In this document: piece after piece, positions 9,009 through 17,299 of the stretch
How positions within the stretch are numbered: the stretch's first letter is position 1
How the letters are laid out: each line of letters starts with the position of its first letter
Virus record (IMG/VR): IMGVR_UViG_3300036985_009306
Coordinates: 1-64,000 of that record
DNA from: a virus
DNA: 64,000 bases
Reading direction: 5' to 3' (one strand)
Translations under genes and position numbers: made by a program
Notes under the pieces: model-generated
What the model was told of the DNA's origin: nothing
Databases searched by the model: none
The model's input: only the letters and a program-made list of their open reading frames with translations

Positions 9009-11036
9009 ATGAAAATCGGATCTGTAGAAATACAATTATTTGACAAAAAAGATTCTTATAATGATGCTGCAAATAATGAACGAATGATAGAATTGCCGTT
9101 AGCTGAATGGTTTTTGAAAAAGCATAATTATTTAGAATCTATGATAGAAGTAGGTGCTGTAACACCGTATTATTTTGGGAAAGATCATCTTGTCTTTGAT
9201 CCATTTGATAAATATGAAAAATGCGTAAGGATTAAAGCTGAAGAAATTGATTATGCAAATAAAATACTTTTATCAATATCAACTGTTGAACACATATGCA
9301 AAAAATATAATAGTGGACCTATCGATTGGGAAGATGATTTAGCTTTAAAAGTTTTGTTGAAAATGATGAAGGCTAAAGAATATTTGATCACATTTCCTCG
9401 ACGTTTTAATAAATCTATAGATGATTTTGTAGAGCAAGAAAAAGAACACATAATAAAGCTTAAAAGAATAGAATCTCATGTTTGGCAAAAAGTAGAGTCT
9501 CTAGTTGATGTAGGTTTTAATCATCCGTTTTCTTGTGGTAATGGACTTTATATTGTGACTAATTGTAAAGAATTACTTGAAAGTGATTTTATGTTTGAAA
9601 GTATTAAAAGTCAACATGAATCAGTCTATAATGAAATAATTGTACAGAATCAATATAGAGTTTCAAAAGAAGATTTAGAAGAAAAGAATATTCTTGACAT
9701 TGGCGCCAATAATGGCATATTCACATTATTAGCAAAATCTTATAATGCTAACAAAATTATTGCTGTTGAATCAAATATTGATGTATTTAATTTGTTAAAA
9801 TCTAATGTCAAAGAATCTTCAGATATTTCTATCATTAATAAAGCAGTTACAGGAAAAAGTGGTAATAAAGTAAGTGTCATAAAACGTCCAGAATTTTGTA
9901 ATATAGATGGACGTTGTTATATTATGCCAGATGAGAAAGGCGACATAGAAACAATTTCATTAGATGATTTAATAAAAAAATTTGATGACAAACAAATTGT
10001 GTTGAAATTAGATGTAGAGGGTTCCGAATATGACATAATTTATGGGGCATCTTTGGAATTTTTAAAGAAGTGTTCAACAATATTAATAGAGATGCATGAT
10101 GATATGGGAGCAGTTTCAGGTAAAATAGGTCTGATTGAAAAGTTAAGAAATAATTTAAAAGAGATTGGTTTTAAAGAAACTTGGATTTATGACTATGTAA
10201 AAAATGTAAAGATTGCAAGATATGATTTTATGGTAGAAGTAACTGTAGTGATTTCAGAGTATTTGAGACCTGAACTTTTGTTACGACAGATAGAGTGTTT
10301 TCAGAAACAAACACTTAAGCCTAAGGAGATAATAGTTTGGCAGACTCAAGTAGAGGGACAAGAAGAAGCTTATAAATTAGAACATTCTTATTCTAATGTC
10401 TATATTGTTAAGACTAATCATGATTTTAAATTACCTGCAAGATTTGTCATACCTTTGTTAGCAAAAACTCCTTATGTGTGTCTTGTAGATGATGATGTAT
10501 TTCCGGGACCAAAATGGTTAGAAGAATGTAATAGAATTTTTATGAAAGACAATGTGGTGGTGTCCCCTTATGGTATAAAATATAAAAAAGAAACACAACA
10601 CGATATGAATTCTGATCAATATGGAGATAATGGAAAACATAATGAGTTACCTGTCAAAGTAGATATTGGGGGACATGGTTGGTTTTGTCCGACTAGATTC
10701 TTTTTGTGTTTTGGAATGGAATCTTGTTTGGATGAGAGAAGAGGAGACGATATTCATTTCGCTTATTGTCTTAAAAAGTATTTAAACATTGATATTATGG
10801 TTTCTCCTTATCCAGAAAATAATAAAGACATTTGGGGCAATTTGGATTCAGAAGCAGGAATGGGAGTAAAATCTCTTCATGCCAGAAAATTTGAAGATGA
10901 GAAGATATGGAAAAATTTAGACAGAAAAGGTTGGGAGTCGTCAGAATTGCAATATTTGAAAAATAATTTAAATGATTTTTGTTGTAAGAGAGAAGAAATT
11001 GTTAAAAAATATATTAAATCAGGTTGGTTATTGTAA
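9009..11036 (+). CDS. Methyltransferase-like / FkbM / GT2 three-domain fusion
   Basis: 675 residues. Residues 1 to about 190 contain ESMIEVGAVTPYYFG and LLSISTVEHICKKYN, which resemble a divergent SAM methyltransferase or DUF268-type domain lacking a classic glycine loop. Residues about 217-400 are an FkbM methyltransferase (LDIGANNGIFTLLAKSY, LKLDVEGSEYDIIYGA), close in sequence to that of the preceding gene, so the two arose by duplication. Residues about 411-600 form a GT2-like domain with VCLVDDDVFPGPKWLEECN as its metal-binding strand and a later SGW C-terminus. It starts 3 bases after the upstream stop and has no obvious Shine-Dalgarno, so translational coupling is likely. It continues the sugar transfer and methylation series. 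Confidence 0.8.
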   Translation: MKIGSVEIQLFDKKDSYNDAANNERMIELPLAEWFLKKHNYLESMIEVGAVTPYYFGKDHLVFDPFDKYEKCVRIKAEEIDYANKILLSISTVEHICKKYNSGPIDWEDDLALKVLLKMMKAKEYLITFPRRFNKSIDDFVEQEKEHIIKLKRIESHVWQKVESLVDVGFNHPFSCGNGLYIVTNCKELLESDFMFESIKSQHESVYNEIIVQNQYRVSKEDLEEKNILDIGANNGIFTLLAKSYNANKIIAVESNIDVFNLLKSNVKESSDISIINKAVTGKSGNKVSVIKRPEFCNIDGRCYIMPDEKGDIETISLDDLIKKFDDKQIVLKLDVEGSEYDIIYGASLEFLKKCSTILIEMHDDMGAVSGKIGLIEKLRNNLKEIGFKETWIYDYVKNVKIARYDFMVEVTVVISEYLRPELLLRQIECFQKQTLKPKEIIVWQTQVEGQEEAYKLEHSYSNVYIVKTNHDFKLPARFVIPLLAKTPYVCLVDDDVFPGPKWLEECNRIFMKDNVVVSPYGIKYKKETQHDMNSDQYGDNGKHNELPVKVDIGGHGWFCPTRFFLCFGMESCLDERRGDDIHFAYCLKKYLNIDIMVSPYPENNKDIWGNLDSEAGMGVKSLHARKFEDEKIWKNLDRKGWESSELQYLKNNLNDFCCKREEIVKKYIKSGWLL

Positions 11037-11046
11037 AGGATTAATT

Positions 11047-12744
11047 ATGGATGAGAATCAAGAAAAATTAGAGAAAATGTTGAAGTCTGTTTTAGTAGAA
11101 CAAACAAAACAAATGACACAAGATATGGAAAATCAAGAACAACCAACTAATGTTGATGTTACTTGTGTAGTTTGTACTAAAGATAGATATTTTTCAACAT
11201 TGCCTTGTTGTTTGATGGCAATAGCTCAACAAACTTATAAACCTAAGACTCTTATTATTTTTGATGATAGTAATGAGTTTAAGCCAGTAGGAAATGTTGA
11301 ACCTATTTATAGGACAATATTCGATTATCTTTTGATCCAAGGTATATATTGGTATCATGAACCAGGTAGAAAAATGGGTCAAGTGTATAGCCATATTAAA
11401 TCATTACAACTAGCAAAAACTGAGTGGATTTGGAGAGTTGATGATGATGAAGTACCAGAAAAAGATGTGCTTGAAAAATTAATTCGTAATATAAGAAATG
11501 ATGTAGGAGCGATTGCAGGATTAGTTTTACCTGCAGGAAGTGCTGCTCCTATGCCAAGAATTGTTCAAAACAAAATTGAGGACATTTATTTAGGGTTTAA
11601 TGAACAGTGGTATTTGCATCTAGATGGAGCAAGACCAAAAGAAGTTGATCATTTATATAGTTCTTTTCTTTATAGAAAGTCTATTGCAAAGTATAACACA
11701 GATTTGTCTGTTGTTTGTCATAGAGAAGAGACACTGCTTACATTCGAGATGAGATTAAAAGGGTTTAAAAATATAATCGATCCTTCAGCAAGAACATGGC
11801 ATTTTAGAAATCCTTCAGGAGGAATTCGATCTCATGATGATGTGAGCTATTTTTCACATGATGAACGAGTATTTTCAAACAAGTTAAATGAATGGGGAGT
11901 AAAACCAACAGATTTTTCTCATGTAGTTTTAGATAATGGTATAGGTGACCATTATATTTTCAAATCTATTTTACATGAATATTTTGAGAAAAACAAAAAC
12001 AAAAAAAATATTTTTTATGTGTGTTTTCCAGAGGTATTTGAGGATGTTCCTAATATAACTTTATGCTCTATTATGGAAGCAAAGATACTTTTTGGAGAAT
12101 CATTAAATTCATTTAATACATATAAGTTAATGTGGGATTGTAATTGGAAACAACACATATTAAAAGCTTTTAGAGAAGTATATCATCTTGAAGAAATAGA
12201 AAGAAAACAAGTTATAGAATCCGGGAAAGGTAATACAATAGTCTTAAGTCCATATAGTCAAAGTACTGATAATCCTAAAAGTTATCCTTTTTGGAAAGAG
12301 TTAGTTCCATTATTAAAGACATTGGGGTATAAGATTATACAGATAGGTAAAAAAGGTGAGGAAGAGTTACAGCAAGTTGATGAAATTAGTTTTAATCGAA
12401 CTTTTAAAGAGATAGAGGAATTGATAAGGAATTGTAGATTTTGGATTTCTGTTGATAATTTTTTGCAACATCTTTGTAATAATATGGAGAAAGTTATTAG
12501 AGGTGTTGTGATATTTTCAGAGTCTGATCCTGAGTTATTTGGTTATTCATATAATAAGAATATTTTAAAGTCAAGAAAATTTCTTAGATCTCAACAATTT
12601 GGGGAATGGTATGATATAGTGGATAAATTAGATGAGAATCAAAAGCCTATAAAAGTTAGAGTTGTTCAAAAGCAACATTTAGAGTATTTTAATAGACCAG
12701 AAGAAATTTTTGTAGAGATTAAGAAGTTTTTAAATGAAAAATAG
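11047..12744 (+). CDS. GT2 / GT9-like (heptosyltransferase-like) fusion
   Basis: ATG 11047 is preferred over an in-frame ATG at 10972 because AAAGGA at 11035-11040 precedes it and 10972 lies inside the previous gene; the product is 565 residues. Residues about 35-270 are a GT2 domain (VTCVVCTKDRYFSTLP, WRVDDDEVPEKD near 130). From about 295 the protein looks like a GT-B family 9 enzyme: DNGIGDHYIFKS, IVLSPYSQSTDNPKSYPFW near 400, KIIQIGKKGEEE, and FWISVDNFLQHLCNN near 468, where family 9 has its sugar-nucleotide site. GT9 enzymes usually transfer heptose to LPS. The first 30 residues are Glu/Lys/Gln-rich. It closes the first glycan block. Confidence 0.8.
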   Translation: MDENQEKLEKMLKSVLVEQTKQMTQDMENQEQPTNVDVTCVVCTKDRYFSTLPCCLMAIAQQTYKPKTLIIFDDSNEFKPVGNVEPIYRTIFDYLLIQGIYWYHEPGRKMGQVYSHIKSLQLAKTEWIWRVDDDEVPEKDVLEKLIRNIRNDVGAIAGLVLPAGSAAPMPRIVQNKIEDIYLGFNEQWYLHLDGARPKEVDHLYSSFLYRKSIAKYNTDLSVVCHREETLLTFEMRLKGFKNIIDPSARTWHFRNPSGGIRSHDDVSYFSHDERVFSNKLNEWGVKPTDFSHVVLDNGIGDHYIFKSILHEYFEKNKNKKNIFYVCFPEVFEDVPNITLCSIMEAKILFGESLNSFNTYKLMWDCNWKQHILKAFREVYHLEEIERKQVIESGKGNTIVLSPYSQSTDNPKSYPFWKELVPLLKTLGYKIIQIGKKGEEELQQVDEISFNRTFKEIEELIRNCRFWISVDNFLQHLCNNMEKVIRGVVIFSESDPELFGYSYNKNILKSRKFLRSQQFGEWYDIVDKLDENQKPIKVRVVQKQHLEYFNRPEEIFVEIKKFLNEK

Positions 12745-12814
12745 AATAGATAGACCGAAATAAGGCACTATTCCTTCAAATAACAACAAACAATTTTAAA
12801 AGAAGGAGAAGTGT

Positions 12815-13636
12815 ATGGAGTATCGTCCGCATTTAAAAAATAGTGCTGATGATTTTTTTGCTGCATCAAGTTTGGGTAACACTGTTGTTGGAGTTCTTTT
12901 TGAAAAAACTGGTCTTGAAATTAAAACAGCAATTTCTACTCGACTTAATTTGATTGTCAAAAAGATTTCTGATTACTCTTCTATTGCGTCAAAAATAGAA
13001 AATTTTATTGATGAAAAGAGAGAGATTCTTAAGAACTATGATTCATTTTATCAAAGCAGGAGAGATGAAAGAGAAGCTTTATTGATCCCATATCGTAGAA
13101 GTATTGAAGAAGTTATTAAAAAGTGTAAAGATGTTACTTTTTCATTTGATAGAGAGAGTTACAAGCAAATTTCTTCTAAAGCTTTGACATTTGAAGATGG
13201 GTTTGATGAAGCTGAAGTACATTTCAAAGAGGTTGATGAGTTTTTAAAGATGGAAGAAGATATTGTGAAAGCAGTTCTTGAAGCATCTAGTTCTGGTTTC
13301 TCAGGCTTATCTGGGTATTCTGGTTTATCTGGAACATCTGGGTATTCTGGCATAGGTGGATTTTCTGGAAGTGAATCGGGTGAAAAAGAGAATCTTGAAG
13401 AGATCGTTCATAATTATTCGCCTACATTAGAAGATGAAGCTTATTCAAAGATGTGTACAATGAGGAGCATTCTTATAAAATATTTTGAGAAACTTGAAAT
13501 GATAAAACGTGTTATTAAAAAGCTTGAACTTGAGCATAGAAGATTAGATTTGATTATGAAGAATATTGTAGATGATAGAAGTTACAAACTTGACTTGATC
13601 AAACTCTCTGCTCTTGGTTTTGAAGATTTTCAATAA
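12815..13636 (+). CDS. Coiled-coil protein with internal collagen-like insert
   Basis: 273 residues, ATG 12815 after AGAAGGAGAAG. Residues 1 to about 155 and about 195-273 are charged, heptad-rich and likely helical coiled coils. Between them, about residues 158-188 (bases 13288-13380), sits a Ser-Gly-X stretch (SGFSGLSGYSGLSGTSGYSG) like that of the fibre at the left edge. Collagen-like inserts promote trimerisation, so a trimeric rod-like virion or assembly protein is possible. Function is not recognised. The frame remains open, apart from TAA codons, into the next two small frames. Confidence 0.65.
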   Translation: MEYRPHLKNSADDFFAASSLGNTVVGVLFEKTGLEIKTAISTRLNLIVKKISDYSSIASKIENFIDEKREILKNYDSFYQSRRDEREALLIPYRRSIEEVIKKCKDVTFSFDRESYKQISSKALTFEDGFDEAEVHFKEVDEFLKMEEDIVKAVLEASSSGFSGLSGYSGLSGTSGYSGIGGFSGSESGEKENLEEIVHNYSPTLEDEAYSKMCTMRSILIKYFEKLEMIKRVIKKLELEHRRLDLIMKNIVDDRSYKLDLIKLSALGFEDFQ

Positions 13637-13645
13637 GGAGAATGG

Positions 13646-13798
13646 ATAAAAACAAGGATGTTTTTCTCTAATTTAACTATGGCTGAATTTGAAGTTTTTG
13701 TGAATGATAAAAATTTAACTTTAGATAAAATGTGTAGTGTATTTTTTGAAATAGAAAGCAAAAGAGAAATACCTGTTAGAATAGATATAATAGAATAA
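13646..13798 (+). CDS. Small frame without a canonical start near its RBS
   Basis: A coding-like frame follows in phase after the previous stop (TAA 13634-13636) and ends TAA 13796-13798. It reads as MFFSNLTMAEFEVFVNDKN and onward from ATG 13658 (46 residues). AGGAG at 13636-13640 is too far from ATG 13658 (17 bases), and only 1 base from ATG 13642, which opens another frame. In phase with the coding signal, an ATA at 13646 sits at ideal spacing. A deletion of one A from the run at 13648-13652 would join ATG 13642 to this frame (MDKTRMFFSNL). Function is unknown. The frame resumes directly after its TAA in the next entry. Confidence 0.35.
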   Translation: MKTRMFFSNLTMAEFEVFVNDKNLTLDKMCSVFFEIESKREIPVRIDIIE

Positions 13799-13837
13799 GA
13801 TTTAGAAAATTTAAGAAGACATGAAAATTTTAGAGAT

Positions 13838-14053
13838 ATGTTTGTTCAAGTTACAAGTACAGAAATATTAAGAACAGGTCTTATAGGATCTTTTTTGGGT
13901 GCACAAGTTTGTCTAAGTAGAGACTTACAAACAACTTTGACAAGTGACCATGAAAATATATACAAATTAACGTATAGAAAGAAAGAAACGATACCAGAAG
14001 TAAAACCTTCTTATAATGTAAAACTAAAATTTATAGCCAGGAGTATCCAATGA
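13838..14053 (+). CDS. Hypothetical protein, 71 aa, possibly 3' part of the preceding frame
   Basis: ATG 13838 to TGA 14051-14053. The same frame reads without interruption from the preceding TAA (13796) through 13 codons (DLENLRRHENFRD) that look coding, and ATG 13838 has only a weak TAGAGA before it. Bases 13646-14053 may therefore be one gene cut by a nonsense codon. The product contains FVQVTSTEILRTGLIGSFLG and ends NVKLKFIARSIQ, probably a small beta-rich domain. It overlaps the next gene as ATGA. No family is recognised. Confidence 0.5.
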   Translation: MFVQVTSTEILRTGLIGSFLGAQVCLSRDLQTTLTSDHENIYKLTYRKKETIPEVKPSYNVKLKFIARSIQ

Positions 14054-14733
14054 ATAATAAAAAGACTTTTGTAGAAAAACTTAATGGTTGTGGAGAAATC
14101 AAGTATGAATTGTCTGAAGTACATAGTCGAATAATTGGAAAGATTAAAGATGTTTATGAGTTAGTATTTAAGAGAGAGAAGAGAGATTTTCTCATGCTTA
14201 AAAATATGATGTTTTTCAAAGCAGGCATAGAAAATCCTGATTCAAGACCGAGACTTCATGAACAATTGGATAAATTTATTAGTCTTATAAATCACTATGA
14301 TTTTCTTGGAAACAATGAAATTTCTAATTATCTTAAAGAACAAGGTATAGAAATAAAAGTAATTGCTCCACAAATAGAAGATGGTCCTGTAAATGTGATA
14401 AAAGAAGACACAAAGAAGTTTGAGAAATCTTGGGAATTTTCAATGGTAGGAGAAACAGCTCCTGCAACAAAGAAAGAAGTTCTTAATATGATTTTGGATA
14501 GAGCTTTAGATGTTCAAAAGGTAATAGAAGATAAAAAAGAAAAGATTGATAATGACGCAGAAGATGTAGAAGCAGAGTGTCTAGTTAAGAAACCATTTTT
14601 TATGAAGGCTGTGTCCATAAAAGTAACAGAGCTAAAGAAAAAGTCCGTTGATAATGAATTGAAGAAAATTGAAGACGATATTGTTAGTAATCAAGAAGTA
14701 GTGGATGTTTTTGACAGCAATCCTAAAGTTTAA
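14050..14733 (+). CDS. Hypothetical coiled-coil-rich protein, 227 aa
   Basis: ATG 14050 overlaps the previous stop (ATGA), indicating translational coupling. The product is Lys/Glu-rich and mainly helical, with likely coiled coils near residues 20-55 and 150-220 (for example DRALDVQKVIEDKKEKIDND). No enzyme motif, signal peptide or membrane segment is seen. A hairpin with a T-rich tail begins at its stop, so it ends a transcription unit that probably starts at 12815. Function unknown. Confidence 0.65.
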   Translation: MNNKKTFVEKLNGCGEIKYELSEVHSRIIGKIKDVYELVFKREKRDFLMLKNMMFFKAGIENPDSRPRLHEQLDKFISLINHYDFLGNNEISNYLKEQGIEIKVIAPQIEDGPVNVIKEDTKKFEKSWEFSMVGETAPATKKEVLNMILDRALDVQKVIEDKKEKIDNDAEDVEAECLVKKPFFMKAVSIKVTELKKKSVDNELKKIEDDIVSNQEVVDVFDSNPKV

Positions 14734-14774
14734 CTAGAGCCATTCTCGAGTTCATCTAGTTAATTCTTTTTGTT
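14730..14774 (+). terminator. Hairpin terminator
   Basis: TTAACTAGA (14730-14738) pairs with TCTAGTTAA (14755-14763), a perfect 9-bp stem enclosing a 16-base loop that contains CTCGAG, followed by TTCTTTTTGTT. It includes the stop codon of the upstream gene. Related CTAGAG...CTCGAG elements occur near 18022 and 18290. Confidence 0.55.
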
Positions 14775-14890
14775 CATCAATAGTTTCCCCATATAAATTT
14801 TTGTTGTAATTTCTAGTTATTCTACTGTTTTTATACAGTTGAGTTATTTACAAAGGCAAAATTCTCAAAACAATAAAATAGGATCAAATT

Positions 14891-15439
14891 ATGTCTCAAC
14901 TTAAGAGTCTCTCATTTGAATCTATGCTTTGTTCAATAGTAGTTCCTCAATATAAAAGAGCAGCACAGCATTTGGCTGAGATGGTTTTTGTTGGTGCTAC
15001 TCTCACAACAGAAGAACTCAAGAACATGATCAATCATCTTCTTGACTTGTTAAATGATGAACACAAAAAAATACCTTTTAAAGAAGAAAATAATGATCCT
15101 CTTACATTAAAAGATAAACTTCCTTCAAACTTCTTTGGATACGATTTTAGCAGAGCAAAAAATATGACTGATGTTTTTGAAACTATACATAAATTGATAG
15201 ATACTACAGCAAAATTTAATGATAAAAAAATGCAATATCTTATTAAATCTTTGAAGAATATGCTTAAACCAAATTTGAAAAATATTGGTTTTGAAGTTGC
15301 AAAAAATAAAGTGCTTTCTATATTGCGTTCTTTATTTCATCTTGTAGATGAAATGCCAGAAGATATTGAACTTAAAAAGACTGTTAGCCCTCAGGAATTA
15401 AAAGAAATGCAAGATAGTGGAGTCATACCCAAACGTTAA
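14891..15439 (+). CDS. Hypothetical helical protein, 182 aa
   Basis: ATG 14891 with AGGA at 14880-14883. The protein is Lys/Leu-rich and predominantly helical, starting MSQLKSLSFESMLCSIVVP and ending with KEMQDSGVIPKR. No motif is recognised. It runs convergently into a reverse-strand gene only 7 bases away, without a clear terminator between. Function unknown; the 157-base leader upstream shows only a short ACTGT...ACAGT hairpin near 14826-14841. Confidence 0.6.
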   Translation: MSQLKSLSFESMLCSIVVPQYKRAAQHLAEMVFVGATLTTEELKNMINHLLDLLNDEHKKIPFKEENNDPLTLKDKLPSNFFGYDFSRAKNMTDVFETIHKLIDTTAKFNDKKMQYLIKSLKNMLKPNLKNIGFEVAKNKVLSILRSLFHLVDEMPEDIELKKTVSPQELKEMQDSGVIPKR

Positions 15440-15446
15440 GAAAAAG

Positions 15447-15857
15447 TTAATTTTCAACTCTTTCTAATATTTCGACATCAAACTTAGTTAGAGATTCAGA
15501 GAAAAACTTATTAAGAAGCTCAAAAAATGGATCATCTTTGAAATCTGAACAATCAACAAAGAATATGTTGTCTTCTAAAAGTTCAGGATAATCGGCTAAT
15601 TCTTCAAAATGCAAAGATGGACAGTTTAAAACTAGAATTGGTAAAGTTTGGTCAATAGAATAAGCTTTTTTAATAAAATCTAAAACATTCATTCCTCTAG
15701 TTTCAAATATAATTCCAAGTTTTTCAACATCGCCTTTTTTAATTGATTCGAGAACTTCTTCACAATTTGAATTTCCTATAACAATAGAGTCACTTTCTTT
15801 GGATATTTTATTTGCAAAACCAACAAAATTGGGATGAGTAATCAAAATGTTTTTCAT
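15447..15857 (-). CDS. Hypothetical alpha/beta protein, reverse strand, 136 aa
   Basis: One of only four reverse-strand genes in the window. On the minus strand AAAGGA lies about 8 bases before the ATG (15857-15855). The product has an alternating beta-alpha pattern (MKNILITHPNFVGFANKIS, LGIIFETRGMNVLDFIKKA, LPILVLNCPSLHFEELA) resembling a receiver-like or Rossmann-type fold, but the acidic pocket of a true response regulator cannot be confirmed. Its isolation and opposite direction suggest early or regulatory expression, or a recently acquired gene. Confidence 0.6.
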   Translation of the reverse strand: MKNILITHPNFVGFANKISKESDSIVIGNSNCEEVLESIKKGDVEKLGIIFETRGMNVLDFIKKAYSIDQTLPILVLNCPSLHFEELADYPELLEDNIFFVDCSDFKDDPFFELLNKFFSESLTKFDVEILERVEN

Positions 15858-15883
15858 AATTCAGTTCCTTTGTTTTAATATAT

Positions 15884-15897
15884 CACAAAAAATTGTG
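15884..15897. promoter_or_regulatory. Palindrome in the divergent intergenic region
   Basis: CACAA (15884-15888) and TTGTG (15893-15897) form a dyad around AAAA, about 27 bases upstream of the reverse-strand gene. On the minus strand a TTGGCA is followed by TATATT with a 19-base gap, a poor but possible promoter overlapping the dyad. An operator is possible; nothing proves binding. Bases 15898-16047 are A+T-rich and otherwise featureless. Confidence 0.25.
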
Positions 15898-16058
15898 TGT
15901 TTGCCAATTTTGTTTTGTTAGTTTTCGTTATCGTTTGTGATCTAGATATCTGCCAATTGTTTTTCTATAGTTTTTATTAAGGATAGAATATTAAACTTTA
16001 ATTTTATTCAACAAAAATTAATGTAGAGGAAATTTATAAAAATTAATTGGAGGTTATT

Positions 16059-16292
16059 ATGCAAGTAAAAACAAGTGATCTTTATTTTGCGGCTTTTTTA
16101 CAATGTCTTGGTTGTAAAATTGTTAAGACTGACAAGCAAGCTTCAAAATTTACTTTCATATTTGAAGATTCCGAAAATATGGAGAATATGAAAGAAAGTT
16201 ATTTTAATGAAGGTGTCGAAAGTTCTATCCCAGCTTTGAAATATGCAAACACGATTCGCTCTCTAAAAACACTTTTATACGTTCATAATTGA
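16059..16292 (+). CDS. DUF5659-like small protein
   Basis: 77 residues. ATG 16059 is preferred over an in-frame TTG at 16047 because TTGGAGG at 16047-16053 is ideally placed. The N-terminus TSDLYFAAFLQCLGCKIVK followed by FTFIFEDSENMENM fits the pattern of small DUF5659-type proteins common in phages and mobile elements (a TSDLxLAAFL opening, then F-x-F-x-D/E). Those proteins have no established role. The match is from memory of the pattern and not tested. Confidence 0.6.
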   Translation: MQVKTSDLYFAAFLQCLGCKIVKTDKQASKFTFIFEDSENMENMKESYFNEGVESSIPALKYANTIRSLKTLLYVHN

Positions 16293-16327
16293 AGTTCAGA
16301 ACATATTTTGAAATTTCATAATTAAAA

Positions 16328-17296
16328 ATGTCTTCATTTAATTTTAGCATTTCTATTTTAACTCCAAGTTATTTGTTTTCTATTCCTCTTGTGAATGGAG
16401 GAACATACAATTTTACTGTAGACTGGGGTGACAGTAATCCATCAGACATAATAACTACATATGATGGAGGAACACATACATACTCTATACCTGGAACTTA
16501 TATTATAAGTATGTCAGGTACTTGTACTCAATTTGATTTTTTAAATGGCTTCTATGGACCTCTTAACTCTTCGTTAGTTAGACAAGTTTTAAGTTTTGAA
16601 GACATGGGATTCACAATCTTATCATTTGGCGGTTGTACTAATTTAGTCTCTATTGCAGACAATATGTCTGTTTTGACTAACTTGAACACAGCAGAGAATA
16701 TGTTTAGCGGATGTTATTCGTTGTTGACTATTTTTGGTTCTATGTTTAGTGGAAGTGCGGGAATAACAAGTTTTAAAAATACATTTGCAAATTGCACAAA
16801 TATTTTTATCCAACAAGATTTACCAAGTGAAATATTTTCTAATAATACTGCTGTAACAGATTTTACTACAACATTCTTAAATTGTGTTTCTCTTAAATCT
16901 GTTCCTACAGATCTTTTTACGAACAATTTATTAGCAACAACATTTCAATCTACATTTCAGGGTTCAGGAATAGTTTCTCTATCTACAGCAGGAGTATTTC
17001 AACAAAATAGTCTGGTGATAAATTTTTCTTCAACATTTGCTAGTTGTAAAGATTTGCAATTAAATCAAGTTATATTTTGTCAAGAAAATCAAAAAGATTT
17101 AAGATTTATAAATAAATCAGTTAATTTTAGTTCTTGTTTTTATGAATGTTTTTTAGATGAAAATTCTCATGGAACATCTCCTGATCTTTGGAATTATAAT
17201 TTTGGTACAGAAACACCTATAAAAACAAATTGCTATTTTAGTGTAAAATACGAAAGTTTAACTAATTCTTCGGATATTCCCAAAGATTGGTTGTAA
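16328..17296 (+). CDS. PKD-like plus BspA/DUF285-type repeat protein
   Basis: 322 residues. Residues 1 to about 65 have a PKD-like opening (VDWGDSNPSDIITTYDGG, HTYSIPGTYIISMSGT). From about residue 90 to 260 there are about five imperfect repeats of 25-35 residues with a TxFxxCxxLxxxPxxLF core (TTFLNCVSLKSVPTDLFTNN, SSTFASCKDL), as in BspA-like leucine-rich and Mycoplasma DUF285 surface repeats. These usually mediate protein or surface binding. There is no signal peptide or anchor, so a virion-borne adhesin or decoration protein fits better than a secreted one. The gene lies 35 bases after its neighbour and 3 bases before the next. Confidence 0.72.
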   Translation: MSSFNFSISILTPSYLFSIPLVNGGTYNFTVDWGDSNPSDIITTYDGGTHTYSIPGTYIISMSGTCTQFDFLNGFYGPLNSSLVRQVLSFEDMGFTILSFGGCTNLVSIADNMSVLTNLNTAENMFSGCYSLLTIFGSMFSGSAGITSFKNTFANCTNIFIQQDLPSEIFSNNTAVTDFTTTFLNCVSLKSVPTDLFTNNLLATTFQSTFQGSGIVSLSTAGVFQQNSLVINFSSTFASCKDLQLNQVIFCQENQKDLRFINKSVNFSSCFYECFLDENSHGTSPDLWNYNFGTETPIKTNCYFSVKYESLTNSSDIPKDWL

Positions 17297-17299
17297 AAA

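Noticed and set aside
12815-14053. One long protein made by reassigning TAA
   Set aside because: TAA is used as a normal stop by most genes here; the two in-frame TAA codons are better explained by separate or damaged genes.
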